This document shows positions 8,810-16,496 of a stretch of DNA of 64,000 bases, one piece after another. The translations under genes were made by a program, and so were the position numbers. The notes beneath the pieces were generated by a model that saw only the letters and a list, made by a program, of their open reading frames with translations, ran no database searches and was not told the DNA's origin. Source of the DNA: Ruminococcus sp. (GTDB lineage Bacteria; Bacillota; Clostridia; Oscillospirales; Acutalibacteraceae); assembly GCA_017404145.1 (NCBI GenBank), contig JAFRCW010000001.1, forward strand, positions 62,001 to 126,000, written 5' to 3'. Every line of letters starts with the position of its first letter. Position 1 is the stretch's first letter.

Positions 8810-10456
8810 ATGGATATTTACAGTTTATTTTCAGTACTGGGCGGCTTAGGTCTGTTCTTCCTCGGTATGAAGCTGATGGGAGACGGTCTGGAGCTTGCCG
8901 CCGGTTCCAAACTCAGATCGCTCTTGGAAAAGATCACCTCCAACAAATACCTCGGGATGCTGGTCGGCTTAGTGGTGACTGCCGTGATCCAGAGCTCGTC
9001 GGCGACGGCGGCGATGGTCGTCGGCTTTACCAACGCGGGATTGATGGAGCTGACTCAGACGGTCGGTATCCTCTTCGGCTCGAAGATCGGTACCTGTATG
9101 ACCTCGGTGCTTTTGTCCTTTGATATGGGCAAGATCGTGCCGCTGTTTATCTTCTTCGGCGTAGTCGTGATCATGTTCGCCAAGAAGAACAACTACAAGT
9201 ATTACGGTCAGATCGTCGCGGGCTTCGGTATCCTCTTCTACGGTATGACCGTGATGAGCGGCGGCCTCAAAGCCCTCAACGAGAACGGTCTGATCGACAA
9301 TATCCTGATGAGCATCAACTCTCCGTGGCTCGGGCTGCTGATCGGTACGCTGATCACCGCGGTGATCCAGAGCTCGTCGGCGTCCGTCGGTATCCTGATG
9401 GCGCTCGGCGCTGCCGGAGCGATCAATATCCATCAGGCGATCTTCATCGTCTTCGGCATGAACCTCGGCGCGTGTATGCCGGCTTTTCTCTCCGCGATGG
9501 GCGCAAAGCGCAACGCCAAGCAGGTCGCGGTGCTGAACCTCTTGATCACCTTCTTCGGTGTGGTGCTGCTGGTGCCTGTGACGATGTTTTTGCCGATCGC
9601 AGACACGATCGAGAACATCTTCCCCGGTACGCCCGCGGCGCAGATCTCCGCAGCGCATATCTTCTTTAATGTCGTGAATATGGTAGTGCTGATGCCGCTG
9701 TCCAACCTGATGGTAAAGCTGACCCAGAAGATGCTGCCCTATCAGGAGGATCCGGAAAAGGACAAGATGGCGGTGGAGTTCATCGACAACCGTATTCTTA
9801 CCACCCCGCCGATGGCGGTCTTGCAGGTGGAGAAGGAGGTTGAGCGTCTCACCCGCCTCGTCAGAAAGAACTATAACCGTTCTCTGATCGCCTTCTTCGA
9901 TCGGGACAAAAGTTCGATTGATAAAGTGCTGGAGAGAGAGAAGGTCATCGACTATCTCTCCCATGAGATCACCGACTATATTGTGAAAATCAACGCCATC
10001 GATATCGAGGACAAGGACAGACAGGTTGTCGCCGCGATGTACTCCGCGATCCAGGATCTCGAGCGTATCGGCGACCACGCGGAGAATATTGTCGAGTATG
10101 CCAGAACGGTGATTGAGGACAACCTTCAGTTCTCCGACGACGCAATCGAGGAAATGCGCGATATCTGCACCAAGTGTCAGAAGCTGATGGAGATGAGCTT
10201 TGCGATGTTCAACGCGCAGGGCGCTTCTCCCGAACAGATCGAGCGTATCATCCAGGCGGAGGACGCGGTCGACGAGTGCAAGGATAAGTACAAGGCGTCG
10301 CATATTCGCCGTATGGATAAGAAGGTCTGCAACGCCGAGTCCGGCACCGTATTCCTCAATATGCTGATCGATATCGAGAGAGTCGGCGACCACGCGATCA
10401 ACGTCGCGTTTGCCATCCCCAACCGCCAGCATCAGGTCACGGCGGTAACGTCGTAA
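8810..10456 (+). CDS. Na+/Pi cotransporter family protein with C-terminal PhoU-like domain
   Basis: A membrane protein of 548 residues for sodium-coupled phosphate transport (NptA/PNaS type). Two inverted repeat halves each carry the signature QSSS motif, VIQSSSATAAMVVGF and VIQSSSASVGILMAL, within about eight membrane segments (residues 1-310). A cytoplasmic PhoU-like helical domain follows (about 340-545) with two ERIGDHA/ERVGDHA motifs. I start at ATG 8810, five bases after GGAG; upstream codons in frame lack a ribosome site. It has its own promoter at 8709 and stands alone, converging on mutS2. Confidence 0.92.
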   Translation: MDIYSLFSVLGGLGLFFLGMKLMGDGLELAAGSKLRSLLEKITSNKYLGMLVGLVVTAVIQSSSATAAMVVGFTNAGLMELTQTVGILFGSKIGTCMTSVLLSFDMGKIVPLFIFFGVVVIMFAKKNNYKYYGQIVAGFGILFYGMTVMSGGLKALNENGLIDNILMSINSPWLGLLIGTLITAVIQSSSASVGILMALGAAGAINIHQAIFIVFGMNLGACMPAFLSAMGAKRNAKQVAVLNLLITFFGVVLLVPVTMFLPIADTIENIFPGTPAAQISAAHIFFNVVNMVVLMPLSNLMVKLTQKMLPYQEDPEKDKMAVEFIDNRILTTPPMAVLQVEKEVERLTRLVRKNYNRSLIAFFDRDKSSIDKVLEREKVIDYLSHEITDYIVKINAIDIEDKDRQVVAAMYSAIQDLERIGDHAENIVEYARTVIEDNLQFSDDAIEEMRDICTKCQKLMEMSFAMFNAQGASPEQIERIIQAEDAVDECKDKYKASHIRRMDKKVCNAESGTVFLNMLIDIERVGDHAINVAFAIPNRQHQVTAVTS

Positions 10457-10514
10457 CGAAGAAATAAGAACTAAGAACGAAGAACGGTGGTTACTCGCTT
10501 CGCTCGGACAATTT
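10457..10514. repeat. iterated AAGAAATAAGAAC word plus GGTTACTCGCTTCGCTCG cassette
   Basis: The words begin at the stop of the cotransporter gene and lead into a copy of the 25-base GGTTACTCGCTTCGCTCG...ACAATTT cassette (10488-10514). CTCTGCACTCTGCAC words lie just before the mutS2 3' end at 10607-10624. Confidence 0.6.
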
Positions 10515-10531
10515 TTAATACTGCTACAAGA

Positions 10532-10563
10532 AAAGCTGGAGCTTCAAAAGAAACTCCAGCTTT
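10532..10563. terminator. bidirectional terminator between the cotransporter gene and mutS2
   Basis: AAAGCTGGAG (10532-10541) and CTCCAGCTTT (10554-10563) form a ten-base-pair stem between convergent genes. T-rich bases follow on both strands (TTTATGATTT on plus, CTTTTCTTG on minus). Confidence 0.7.
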
Positions 10564-10624
10564 ATGATTTGTACCAATAGGAATCAGGCACGGGCAGAGC
10601 CCGCTCAACGCTCTGCACTCTGCA

Positions 10625-12967
10625 CTATTTTAATTCCACAATCGTGACTCCGGATTCGCCTTCGCCGAAGGCGCCGAGGCGGAAGCTTTTGACGCTTTTG
10701 TGATGACGGAGGAATTTCTGGATCTCCGAACGCAGTACGCCGGTACCCTTGCCGTGGATGATGGTGAGGGTATGGGTGTTAGAGAGCACACACGAGTCGA
10801 TCGCGGCGTCTACCGTGATCACCGCTTCGTCCGCGGTCATACCTCTGACGTCAATTTCGGTAGAAGCGGATCGGGTGACGTCCTTGGTGATTTTGCGCTC
10901 GGGACGCTTGGGCGCAGTGACTTTCTCGTCCTTCAACAGTCTGAGGTTAGAGAGCTTGACGCGGGTCTTGATGATGCCCGCCTGCACCAGTACCATCCCT
11001 TTCTCGGGCTTTTCCAGTACCTCCGCCTTTTTGTCAATGTCAAATATCAGCACCTTGTCGCCGACTATGAGCTCTCTGGGGAGCTTGTAGTCGCTCTCTT
11101 TCTGTTCGGCGACGGGGTCGGCTGTGTCCTCTAATTCGCGGATGCTTTTCTTGATCGCGGACTTGGTATCGGATCTCTGCTCCTTTTTCGCCTTGTCCAG
11201 CTCATCGAGAAGAGCGTACGCCTGCGCTCTGGTCTTGGTGGTCAGCTCCGACGCCTGCCGCTTGGCATAGTCGATCTCGCGCTTGGCTTCTTTCTTGGCG
11301 TTCTCGAGTTCTTTTTCGGCGGCTTCTTTCGCCTTTTGTGCTTCAAGGGTTTGCTGTCTTGCCTGTTCGATTTCGTCGGCGAGCTTCTGGCGCTGCTGCT
11401 CCAGGCTTTCCACAACGTCCTCGAACTGACGGCTTTCGGAGGAGGTCAGCAGCCTTGCTTTTTCGATCACCTTTTCCTCCAGCCCCAGCCGCGAGGAGAT
11501 CGCGAAAGCGTTGGACTTGCCCGGTACGCCGATCAAGAGACGGTAGGTCGGGCGCAGGGTCTTGACGTCAAATTCACAGCAGCCGTTTTCGACCCCGTCG
11601 GTCTTGAGCGCAAATTCTTTGAGCTCTGCATAGTGAGTGGTGGCGGCGATCTTTGCGCCTCTTTCCCGCAGCGTTTCGAGGATCGCGACCGCCAGCGCCG
11701 CGCCCTCTACGGGATCGGTGCCCGCGCCCAGCTCGTCGATCAGACAGAGCGAGGAACGGTTTGTCAGCTTCAGGATGCTGACGATATTGGTCATATGCGC
11801 CGAGAAGGTCGAGAGCGACTGCTCGATGCTCTGCTCGTCGCCGATATCTACCAGCACACGGTGGAAGAAAGAAAGCTCGGAGTTCTCCGACGCGGGGATC
11901 ATCAATCCGCACATCGCCATCAGAGTCAGAAGCCCCAGTGTTTTCAGACAGACGGTCTTGCCGCCGGTGTTCGGTCCGGTGATCACCAGCGTGTCAAAGT
12001 CTTTTCCTAAATATAAGTCAACCGGTACGACCCTGTCAGAGGGGATCAGCGGATGACGCGCCTTTTTGAGGTCGATGACGCCGTTTTGGTTGAGCTTGGG
12101 CAGCGTCGCCTTCATCCGATAGGCAAGATGCGCCTTGGCGAAGATCAGGTTGAGCTCTACCAAGATCTTATAGCTGTCGATGATATCAGAGGCGCAGGCG
12201 GCGCAGTTTCCGGCAAGCTCAAAGAGGATCCGCTCGATCTCGGCTTCTTCCTTGCCCTGCAGGACGCGGATCTCGTTGTTCGCGTTGACCACGCCCATCG
12301 GCTCGATGAACACGGTAGAGCCGGAGGACGAGGTGTCATGCACCAGTCCCGCGACCATATTGCGGCACTCCGCCTTGACAGGGACGACATATCTGCCGTC
12401 GCGCTGGGTAACGATGGCTTCTCTGAGATATTTCTGGTATGTAGAGGAACGGATGATCTTGTCGAGGACTTCTCTCGCCTTGGAGGACGCGACGCGGATG
12501 TTCCTGCGGATCGCGGACAGCTCGCGCGAGGCGTTGTCGGAGAGCTCGTCCTCAGAGATGATGCAGGCGTTGATCTTGTCCATCAGGTTCGGGTTGGTAT
12601 AAAGAGAGATGAAGCGAGCGTCGAGAGAGGTCTCTACGCCCGCGCTTTTAGAGCGCCAGTCCTTGACGGCTTTGAGGACTCTTAAAGCCTGCGCGATAGA
12701 GAGCAGTTCGCCCGCCGAGAGCGCGCCGCCCGCTTCCGCGCGTCTTAAGGCGTTCGTGACGTTCATGATCCCGCCGAAGGACGGCGCGCCGAAGCGGCCG
12801 ATCAGCATATGGGCGTCGGATGTTTCTTTGAGCAGCCTCTCACATTTGTCAAGAGACTTTTGCGGCTCTAAGGTGAGCGCCAGCTCCTTTGCGTCCGTGA
12901 TGGCGGTCTCATCCGCGAGCATTTGCAGGATCTTATCCAGTTCGAGTGTTTTGTAATGTCGGTTCAT
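10625..12967 (-). CDS. mutS2: MutS2 family ATPase/endonuclease
   Basis: A full-length 780-residue MutS2. Order: MutS core-like helices (1-290), ABC-type ATPase with Walker A GPNTGGKT at 331-338 and Walker B LCLIDELGAGTDP, a long charged coiled coil (about 510-610), a KOW-like segment, and a C-terminal Smr domain with IDVRGMTADEA and IHGKGTGVLR. In Bacillus MutS2 senses collided ribosomes and splits them ahead of RqcH tailing; in other species it limits recombination. AAGGTACCC precedes the ATG. The start lies 22 bases from a palindromic GTCATT element. Confidence 0.95.
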   Translation of the reverse strand: MNRHYKTLELDKILQMLADETAITDAKELALTLEPQKSLDKCERLLKETSDAHMLIGRFGAPSFGGIMNVTNALRRAEAGGALSAGELLSIAQALRVLKAVKDWRSKSAGVETSLDARFISLYTNPNLMDKINACIISEDELSDNASRELSAIRRNIRVASSKAREVLDKIIRSSTYQKYLREAIVTQRDGRYVVPVKAECRNMVAGLVHDTSSSGSTVFIEPMGVVNANNEIRVLQGKEEAEIERILFELAGNCAACASDIIDSYKILVELNLIFAKAHLAYRMKATLPKLNQNGVIDLKKARHPLIPSDRVVPVDLYLGKDFDTLVITGPNTGGKTVCLKTLGLLTLMAMCGLMIPASENSELSFFHRVLVDIGDEQSIEQSLSTFSAHMTNIVSILKLTNRSSLCLIDELGAGTDPVEGAALAVAILETLRERGAKIAATTHYAELKEFALKTDGVENGCCEFDVKTLRPTYRLLIGVPGKSNAFAISSRLGLEEKVIEKARLLTSSESRQFEDVVESLEQQRQKLADEIEQARQQTLEAQKAKEAAEKELENAKKEAKREIDYAKRQASELTTKTRAQAYALLDELDKAKKEQRSDTKSAIKKSIRELEDTADPVAEQKESDYKLPRELIVGDKVLIFDIDKKAEVLEKPEKGMVLVQAGIIKTRVKLSNLRLLKDEKVTAPKRPERKITKDVTRSASTEIDVRGMTADEAVITVDAAIDSCVLSNTHTLTIIHGKGTGVLRSEIQKFLRHHKSVKSFRLGAFGEGESGVTIVELK

Positions 12968-12988
12968 AATGGGTACCTTATGATTATT

Positions 12989-13091
12989 GTCATTGCGAGG
13001 AGGGCAACGCCCGACGTGGCAATCCCCTTGTTATTACGACCGGTTGCAAGAGGAAGGGGATTCTTCGGTCGCTTTGCTCCCTCTGAATGAC
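12989..13091. repeat. palindromic GTCATT element, full copy
   Basis: A 103-bp element with inverted ends, GTCATTGCGAGG at one side and CTGAATGAC at the other. Inner arms GCAATCCCCTT and AAGGGGATTCTTCGG pair, so the whole unit can fold as one long hairpin with side loops. Similar full copies are at 19628 and 56633 and half copies at 2988 and 29284. Confidence 0.7.
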
Positions 13092-13093
13092 GT

Positions 13094-13840
13094 TTATTCC
13101 TTCATCGTTTTATATATCGATAATGTCAGATATTCCTTGCCCGTCATATGGGCGATGTATTGTTCAGTCGCCTGAGAAAGCGGTTCAAGCAGTTCTTCTT
13201 TCAGCTGAAAGGAGAAGAGCTTCTCAAAGTCCGCGTATACCGTGTGTCTTAATGCGGTGACGGACGCGAGCGGCAGATAGACGCCGGGGACGGCGTCGCG
13301 CTGTGCGCAGTCGGCGCAGTAGAGCTTGCCTGCAGTCGGAGAGAACAGCATTATCGGAGCTTCATATTTGCCGCAGGAGTTGCACATAATGAGATCGGGC
13401 AGATAGCCGCACAGCGAGATCAGCCGCATTTCATAGCAGATCTTGATAAGGGTAGGCGGCTTCTTTTTTGTCGACAGCAGATAGAGCGAGTTGAGCAGCA
13501 GTCTGAGGTATTCTCCCGCCTCCTGCTCCTTGGGACACAGCGTCAGGCACAGCTCGCAGAAGTATTCCGCGAGCGTCAGGGAAACGGGATCGGTTCTCAG
13601 CCCCTTGAACTGCTCTTTCGCTGTCGCTTCGTCTACCGTGTAGGCGTCTTTGCCCTCGAAGATCGCGAGATCCGCATAGCACAAAAGCCCCGTGCCGGCG
13701 CACTTAGGGCTCTTGATATTTTTGGCGCGTCTGACAAACGCGCGCACAACGCCGTGGCTGTCTGTCAGAATCCAGACAAGACGGTCCTGTTCACCGATAT
13801 TCTGTTGTCTGAGGATGACGCCCTTCGTCTTGAATTTCAT
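13094..13840 (-). CDS. recO: DNA repair protein RecO
   Basis: RecO anneals ssDNA and, with RecR, loads RecA onto SSB-coated DNA. The 248-residue protein has the N-terminal OB-fold (KFKTKGVILRQQNIGEQDRL) and a C-terminal Cys4 zinc site, CNSCGKYEAP...YCADC, at about residues 150-180. I start at the ATG at 13840, where RecO proteins normally begin; the frame is open further upstream. The first 50 bases overlap the yqzL-like gene in another frame, which suggests translational coupling, since no strong ribosome site precedes it. Confidence 0.92.
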   Translation of the reverse strand: MKFKTKGVILRQQNIGEQDRLVWILTDSHGVVRAFVRRAKNIKSPKCAGTGLLCYADLAIFEGKDAYTVDEATAKEQFKGLRTDPVSLTLAEYFCELCLTLCPKEQEAGEYLRLLLNSLYLLSTKKKPPTLIKICYEMRLISLCGYLPDLIMCNSCGKYEAPIMLFSPTAGKLYCADCAQRDAVPGVYLPLASVTALRHTVYADFEKLFSFQLKEELLEPLSQATEQYIAHMTGKEYLTLSIYKTMKE

Positions 13841-13967
13841 CTTGCTGTTCTTCGTCTTTTTCAAAATCGGCGGCGTGCTTCGCCTTTTGGATGGACTTGT
13901 ACTGTAAATAATCCAGCACCGATCCCGTCGCAAAAAACGAGTTCCACGCGTCTGTTTCGTTGGTCAT
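13791..13967 (-). CDS. YqzL-like small protein
   Basis: A 58-residue protein. The segment W8..F..TGSVLDYLQYKSI matches the short YqzL family found just before recO in Bacillus (W, F, TG, then YL and YK). A strong AGGGG lies nine bases before the ATG at 13967. The 3' end overlaps recO by 50 bases in a different frame, and its charged tail (DEEQQDEIQDEGRHP) is probably less constrained. Function is unknown; position between era and recO is the main support. Confidence 0.7.
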   Translation of the reverse strand: MTNETDAWNSFFATGSVLDYLQYKSIQKAKHAADFEKDEEQQDEIQDEGRHPQTTEYR

Positions 13968-13996
13968 ATGATCAGCCCCTTTTCTCTTTGATAGTA

Positions 13997-14005
13997 TTAT
14001 ACCAA
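13997..14005 (-). promoter_or_regulatory. extended -10 promoter for yqzL-recO
   Basis: TATAAT (13997-14002 on the minus strand) preceded by TGG. No good -35 is present. It gives yqzL-recO a start independent of era. Confidence 0.45.
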
Positions 14006-14040
14006 AGAGAGAGGGCGGATATTGCGGGAAAAATGTAGAT

Positions 14041-14070
14041 GGAAAACATTGTCTTTTGACAATGTTTTCC
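14041..14070 (-). terminator. 13-bp hairpin between era and yqzL
   Basis: GGAAAACATTGTC (14041-14053) pairs perfectly with GACAATGTTTTCC (14058-14070) around four bases. It lies downstream of era and upstream of the yqzL promoter. A T-run is missing, so terminator activity is uncertain. Confidence 0.5.
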
Positions 14071-14075
14071 AGATA

Positions 14076-14198
14076 AGAGTCAAGAACTAAGAACTAAGAA
14101 CGTTGGATACTCGCTTTGCTCAAACAATCATACATATAAGTCAAAAATCCGCGAGGATTTTCCCTTCGTTCTTATTTCTTCTTTCTTATTTCTTAGTT
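14076..14198. repeat. inverted AAGAACTAAGAAC / GTTCTTATTTCTT pair around a cassette
   Basis: AAGAACTAAGAACTAAGAAC words (14080-14101) are followed by GGATACTCGCTTTGCTCAAACAAT. The complement CGTTCTTATTTCTTCTTTC at 14165-14197 abuts the era 3' end. Confidence 0.6.
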
Positions 14199-14227
14199 CA
14201 AGAATTTTGACTCAGTCAAAATTCTTG
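14199..14227. repeat. 14-bp inverted repeat centred on the era stop codon
   Basis: CAAGAATTTTGACT (14199-14212) and its exact complement at 14214-14227 flank a single base. The era stop (14212-14214) is the centre. The arrangement resembles the one at the yifB stop. Confidence 0.7.
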
Positions 14228-15129
14228 CTGTCGTACCCGAAGTTTGAGAGCAGGGCTCTGCGGTTTCGCCAATCCTCCTTTACCTTGATCCAGGTCTGAA
14301 GGTTGACCTTGCAGTCAAAGAAGTTTTCCATATCCTGCCGCGCGTAGGTGGAGATCTTTTTGAGCATAGAGCCGCCCTTGCCGATGAGGATGCCCTTGTG
14401 GGTATCCCTCTCGCAGTAGATGGTGGCGTCGATATCGAGGATGTTGATGCCGTCGCGCTGTTTCATCCTCTCGATCACCACCGCAACGCCGTGGGGGATC
14501 TCCTTGTCGGTGAGTCTTAAGATCTTTTCTCTGATCATCTCCGCCGCCAGTACCTTTTCGGGCTGATCGGTCAGCTCGTCGCCGGGGAAGAAGTGACCGC
14601 CGCCGACGGTGTGCTTTTTCAGCTCGCCCAACAGCGCGTCGACGCCCTCGCCGGTCTGTGCCGAGAGCGGTACCACCGCGTCAAAGTCGAAGAGAGAGGA
14701 ATAGCGCAGGATGATTTCTAAGAGCTGTTCCTTTTTGTTTTTCAGACAGTCGATCTTGTTGATCGCGAGGATCGCGGGCATATGCGAATGCTTGAGCTTT
14801 TCGATCATCGAGTTTTCGCCCTTTGCGACCTCGTCCTTCGTCGCGTCGATCACCAGTACCGCGACGTCGCCGCCGTCGACAGACTCGTTGATGGCTTTGA
14901 CCATAAACTGTCCGAGTTCGGTCTTAGGCTTGTGCAGACCGGGCGTGTCGATGAACACCAGCTGGTCGTCGTCTTCGGTAAAGACGCCCATAATTCGCGT
15001 GCGGGTGGTCTGGGGCTTGGAGGAGACGATCGCGATCTTCTGTCCGAGTATTCTGTTTAAAAGTGAGGATTTTCCGACGTTCGGGATACCGACGATGGTA
15101 ACGAACGCCGAGCGTTTTTCGTTTTTCAT
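14212..15129 (-). CDS. era: GTPase Era
   Basis: Era is an essential GTPase that binds the 3' end of 16S rRNA during 30S assembly. The 305-residue protein has G1 GIPNVGKSS, G3 DTPGLHKP and G4 NKID, then a C-terminal KH domain with GKGGSMLKKI. I choose the ATG at 15129: AAAGGA lies nine bases upstream, and this ATG overlaps the dgkA stop as ATGA, indicating translational coupling. A further in-frame ATG at 15153 lacks a ribosome site. Order phoH-ybeY-dgkA-era is the classical Firmicute cluster. Confidence 0.95.
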   Translation of the reverse strand: MKNEKRSAFVTIVGIPNVGKSSLLNRILGQKIAIVSSKPQTTRTRIMGVFTEDDDQLVFIDTPGLHKPKTELGQFMVKAINESVDGGDVAVLVIDATKDEVAKGENSMIEKLKHSHMPAILAINKIDCLKNKKEQLLEIILRYSSLFDFDAVVPLSAQTGEGVDALLGELKKHTVGGGHFFPGDELTDQPEKVLAAEMIREKILRLTDKEIPHGVAVVIERMKQRDGINILDIDATIYCERDTHKGILIGKGGSMLKKISTYARQDMENFFDCKVNLQTWIKVKEDWRNRRALLSNFGYDSKNFD

Positions 15130-15593
15130 TTGCGTTTGTCCTTTGATTTGCATAATGCGATGAACAGTACCGCCAGAACAGCGGACGCGATCAGCGCGAT
15201 CAGATGGGGGATGTTCGTGGTGTAGTAGTTAAAAATGGTTTTGAAAGTCTCGATGTTCCAGTAGAATACCACCGCGACGCCGATCGCCGCCAAAGCGGAG
15301 AACAGCACCGCGCCTGCGGCGACGTCTTTCGCGATCCGGATCAGGTCGTCATAGGACTTCTTGACCTTGTCGCAGAGGCGTTCGATGGCGGTGTTGAGGA
15401 TCTCCATCGACAGCACCAGCGCAATCAGCGTCATCAGCACGCCCCACTGCGCCGGGGTAAAGCTGTAGAAGCGTACGCCGAAAAAAATGACATACGCTGT
15501 CGCCACGAGGTGAAAGCGGAAATGCCCCTCGTGGGTGATACAGTACCATATTCCTTTGAACGCGTAAGTGAAAGATTTGATTTGATGCATCAT
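15126..15593 (-). CDS. dgkA: diacylglycerol/undecaprenol kinase family protein
   Basis: A 155-residue integral membrane kinase of the DgkA type; in Gram-positives these mainly phosphorylate undecaprenol for wall carrier recycling. The signature SMEILNTAIERLCDKV is present, with surrounding membrane segments. A fourth hydrophobic segment at about 125-148 makes it slightly longer than the minimal family. It overlaps era by four bases (ATGA). About 400 bases of repeat mosaic separate it from ybeY, an unusual break in a normally tight operon. Confidence 0.88.
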   Translation of the reverse strand: MMHQIKSFTYAFKGIWYCITHEGHFRFHLVATAYVIFFGVRFYSFTPAQWGVLMTLIALVLSMEILNTAIERLCDKVKKSYDDLIRIAKDVAAGAVLFSALAAIGVAVVFYWNIETFKTIFNYYTTNIPHLIALIASAVLAVLFIALCKSKDKRK

Positions 15594-15975
15594 AAATGGT
15601 TGTTAGTTATTGGTTGTTGGTTGTTGGTTGTTTAACAGTAGGGCGGGGGAGATCTCTCCTAAGGAGAGGTGTCACCGAAGGTGACAGAGAGGTGCCGTCT
15701 CCGGCTGAGGAATGCTCCCGCCGAGAGTTTTCTGTTAAATCAATGTTATTTGCGAAGCATATTTGACGTTTGCTTTGCTTCGCGTGAAAACGTCATAATG
15801 TTTACAGCGCTTCGGCGGGAGCATGCCCCGCCCTACGATCCTATTCAAAGCGGGCATCGTGCCCTACGTCGGAACCGGGAACCAATGTCGGTTGTTAGTT
15901 GTTGGTTGTTGGTTGATGTTATTTACAAAAGCCGTGCGCAGCACCCGATCAACCGGGAACTAATAACCGGGAACC
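15594..15975. repeat. intergenic repeat mosaic splitting ybeY from dgkA
   Basis: No gene is seen. GTTGTTAGTTATTGGTTG words occur at 15600-15631 and 15892-15917, and CAACCGGGAACTAATAACC words at 15949-15985. Between them are a CTCTCCTAAGGAGAGGTGTC/GTGACAGAGAGG double hairpin (15652-15694) and a GGCGGGAGCATGCCCCGCC hairpin with a GCGGGCATCGTGCCC word (15815-15872). If the operon is one transcript, all of this is transcribed. Confidence 0.65.
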
Positions 15976-15989
15976 GGGAACTAAAATTA

Positions 15990-16496
15990 TTATTCCTCGT
16001 CTACGGTATATGCCAGCGTGATCTCCAGCCCGAGCTGTTTCATTACGGCTTCTTCCTTTTCTCTCATCCTGACCTTTTCGAGCGGTTCCATATGGTCATA
16101 GCCCAAGAGATGCAGTACCGAGTGGACGGTCAGATAGCCGACCTCGCGCTCGAGAGAATGACCATAGAGATCCGCCTGTTCCATCGCCTTCTCGATCGAG
16201 ATGACGACGTCGCCGAGGATCTTCGCGCCGGTGTCGAGGTTAGTGTCATATTCGCCGTTTTCTCCCATCGGGAAGGAGAGAACGTCGGTTTCGATATCCT
16301 TATCCCTATACTGTGCGTTGAGCTCTTTGATCTGCTCGTTATCGACAAAGGTGACGGAGATTTCCGCATCGCTTTGGAACTCTTCCATCCGCAGAACCGC
16401 GGTACAGGCGCGGCGGATCAGCATACGGATGCCGGTGGGGATACGGATTTTGTTCTGTGAATTGGTGATGATCACGCGAACCTTATCGTTTTTCAT
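15990..16496 (-). CDS. ybeY: endoribonuclease YbeY
   Basis: YbeY is a zinc metalloprotein needed for 16S rRNA 3'-end maturation and ribosome quality control. At 168 residues it has the usual length, with TDVLSFPMGE mid-protein and the metal motif HSVLHLLGYDH at about 125-135. It overlaps the 3' end of phoH by 14 bases and so is probably coupled to it. Confidence 0.94.
   Translation of the reverse strand: MKNDKVRVIITNSQNKIRIPTGIRMLIRRACTAVLRMEEFQSDAEISVTFVDNEQIKELNAQYRDKDIETDVLSFPMGENGEYDTNLDTGAKILGDVVISIEKAMEQADLYGHSLEREVGYLTVHSVLHLLGYDHMEPLEKVRMREKEEAVMKQLGLEITLAYTVDEE

Noticed and set aside
8969..10432. 487-codon open frame on the minus strand opposite the Na/Pi cotransporter gene
   Set aside because: It mirrors a well-conserved gene, is His/Asp/Arg-rich from antisense codon composition, has no ribosome site and matches no family.
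12053..12685. 210-codon plus-strand frame opposite mutS2
   Set aside because: Antisense shadow; mutS2 is intact and conserved on the other strand.
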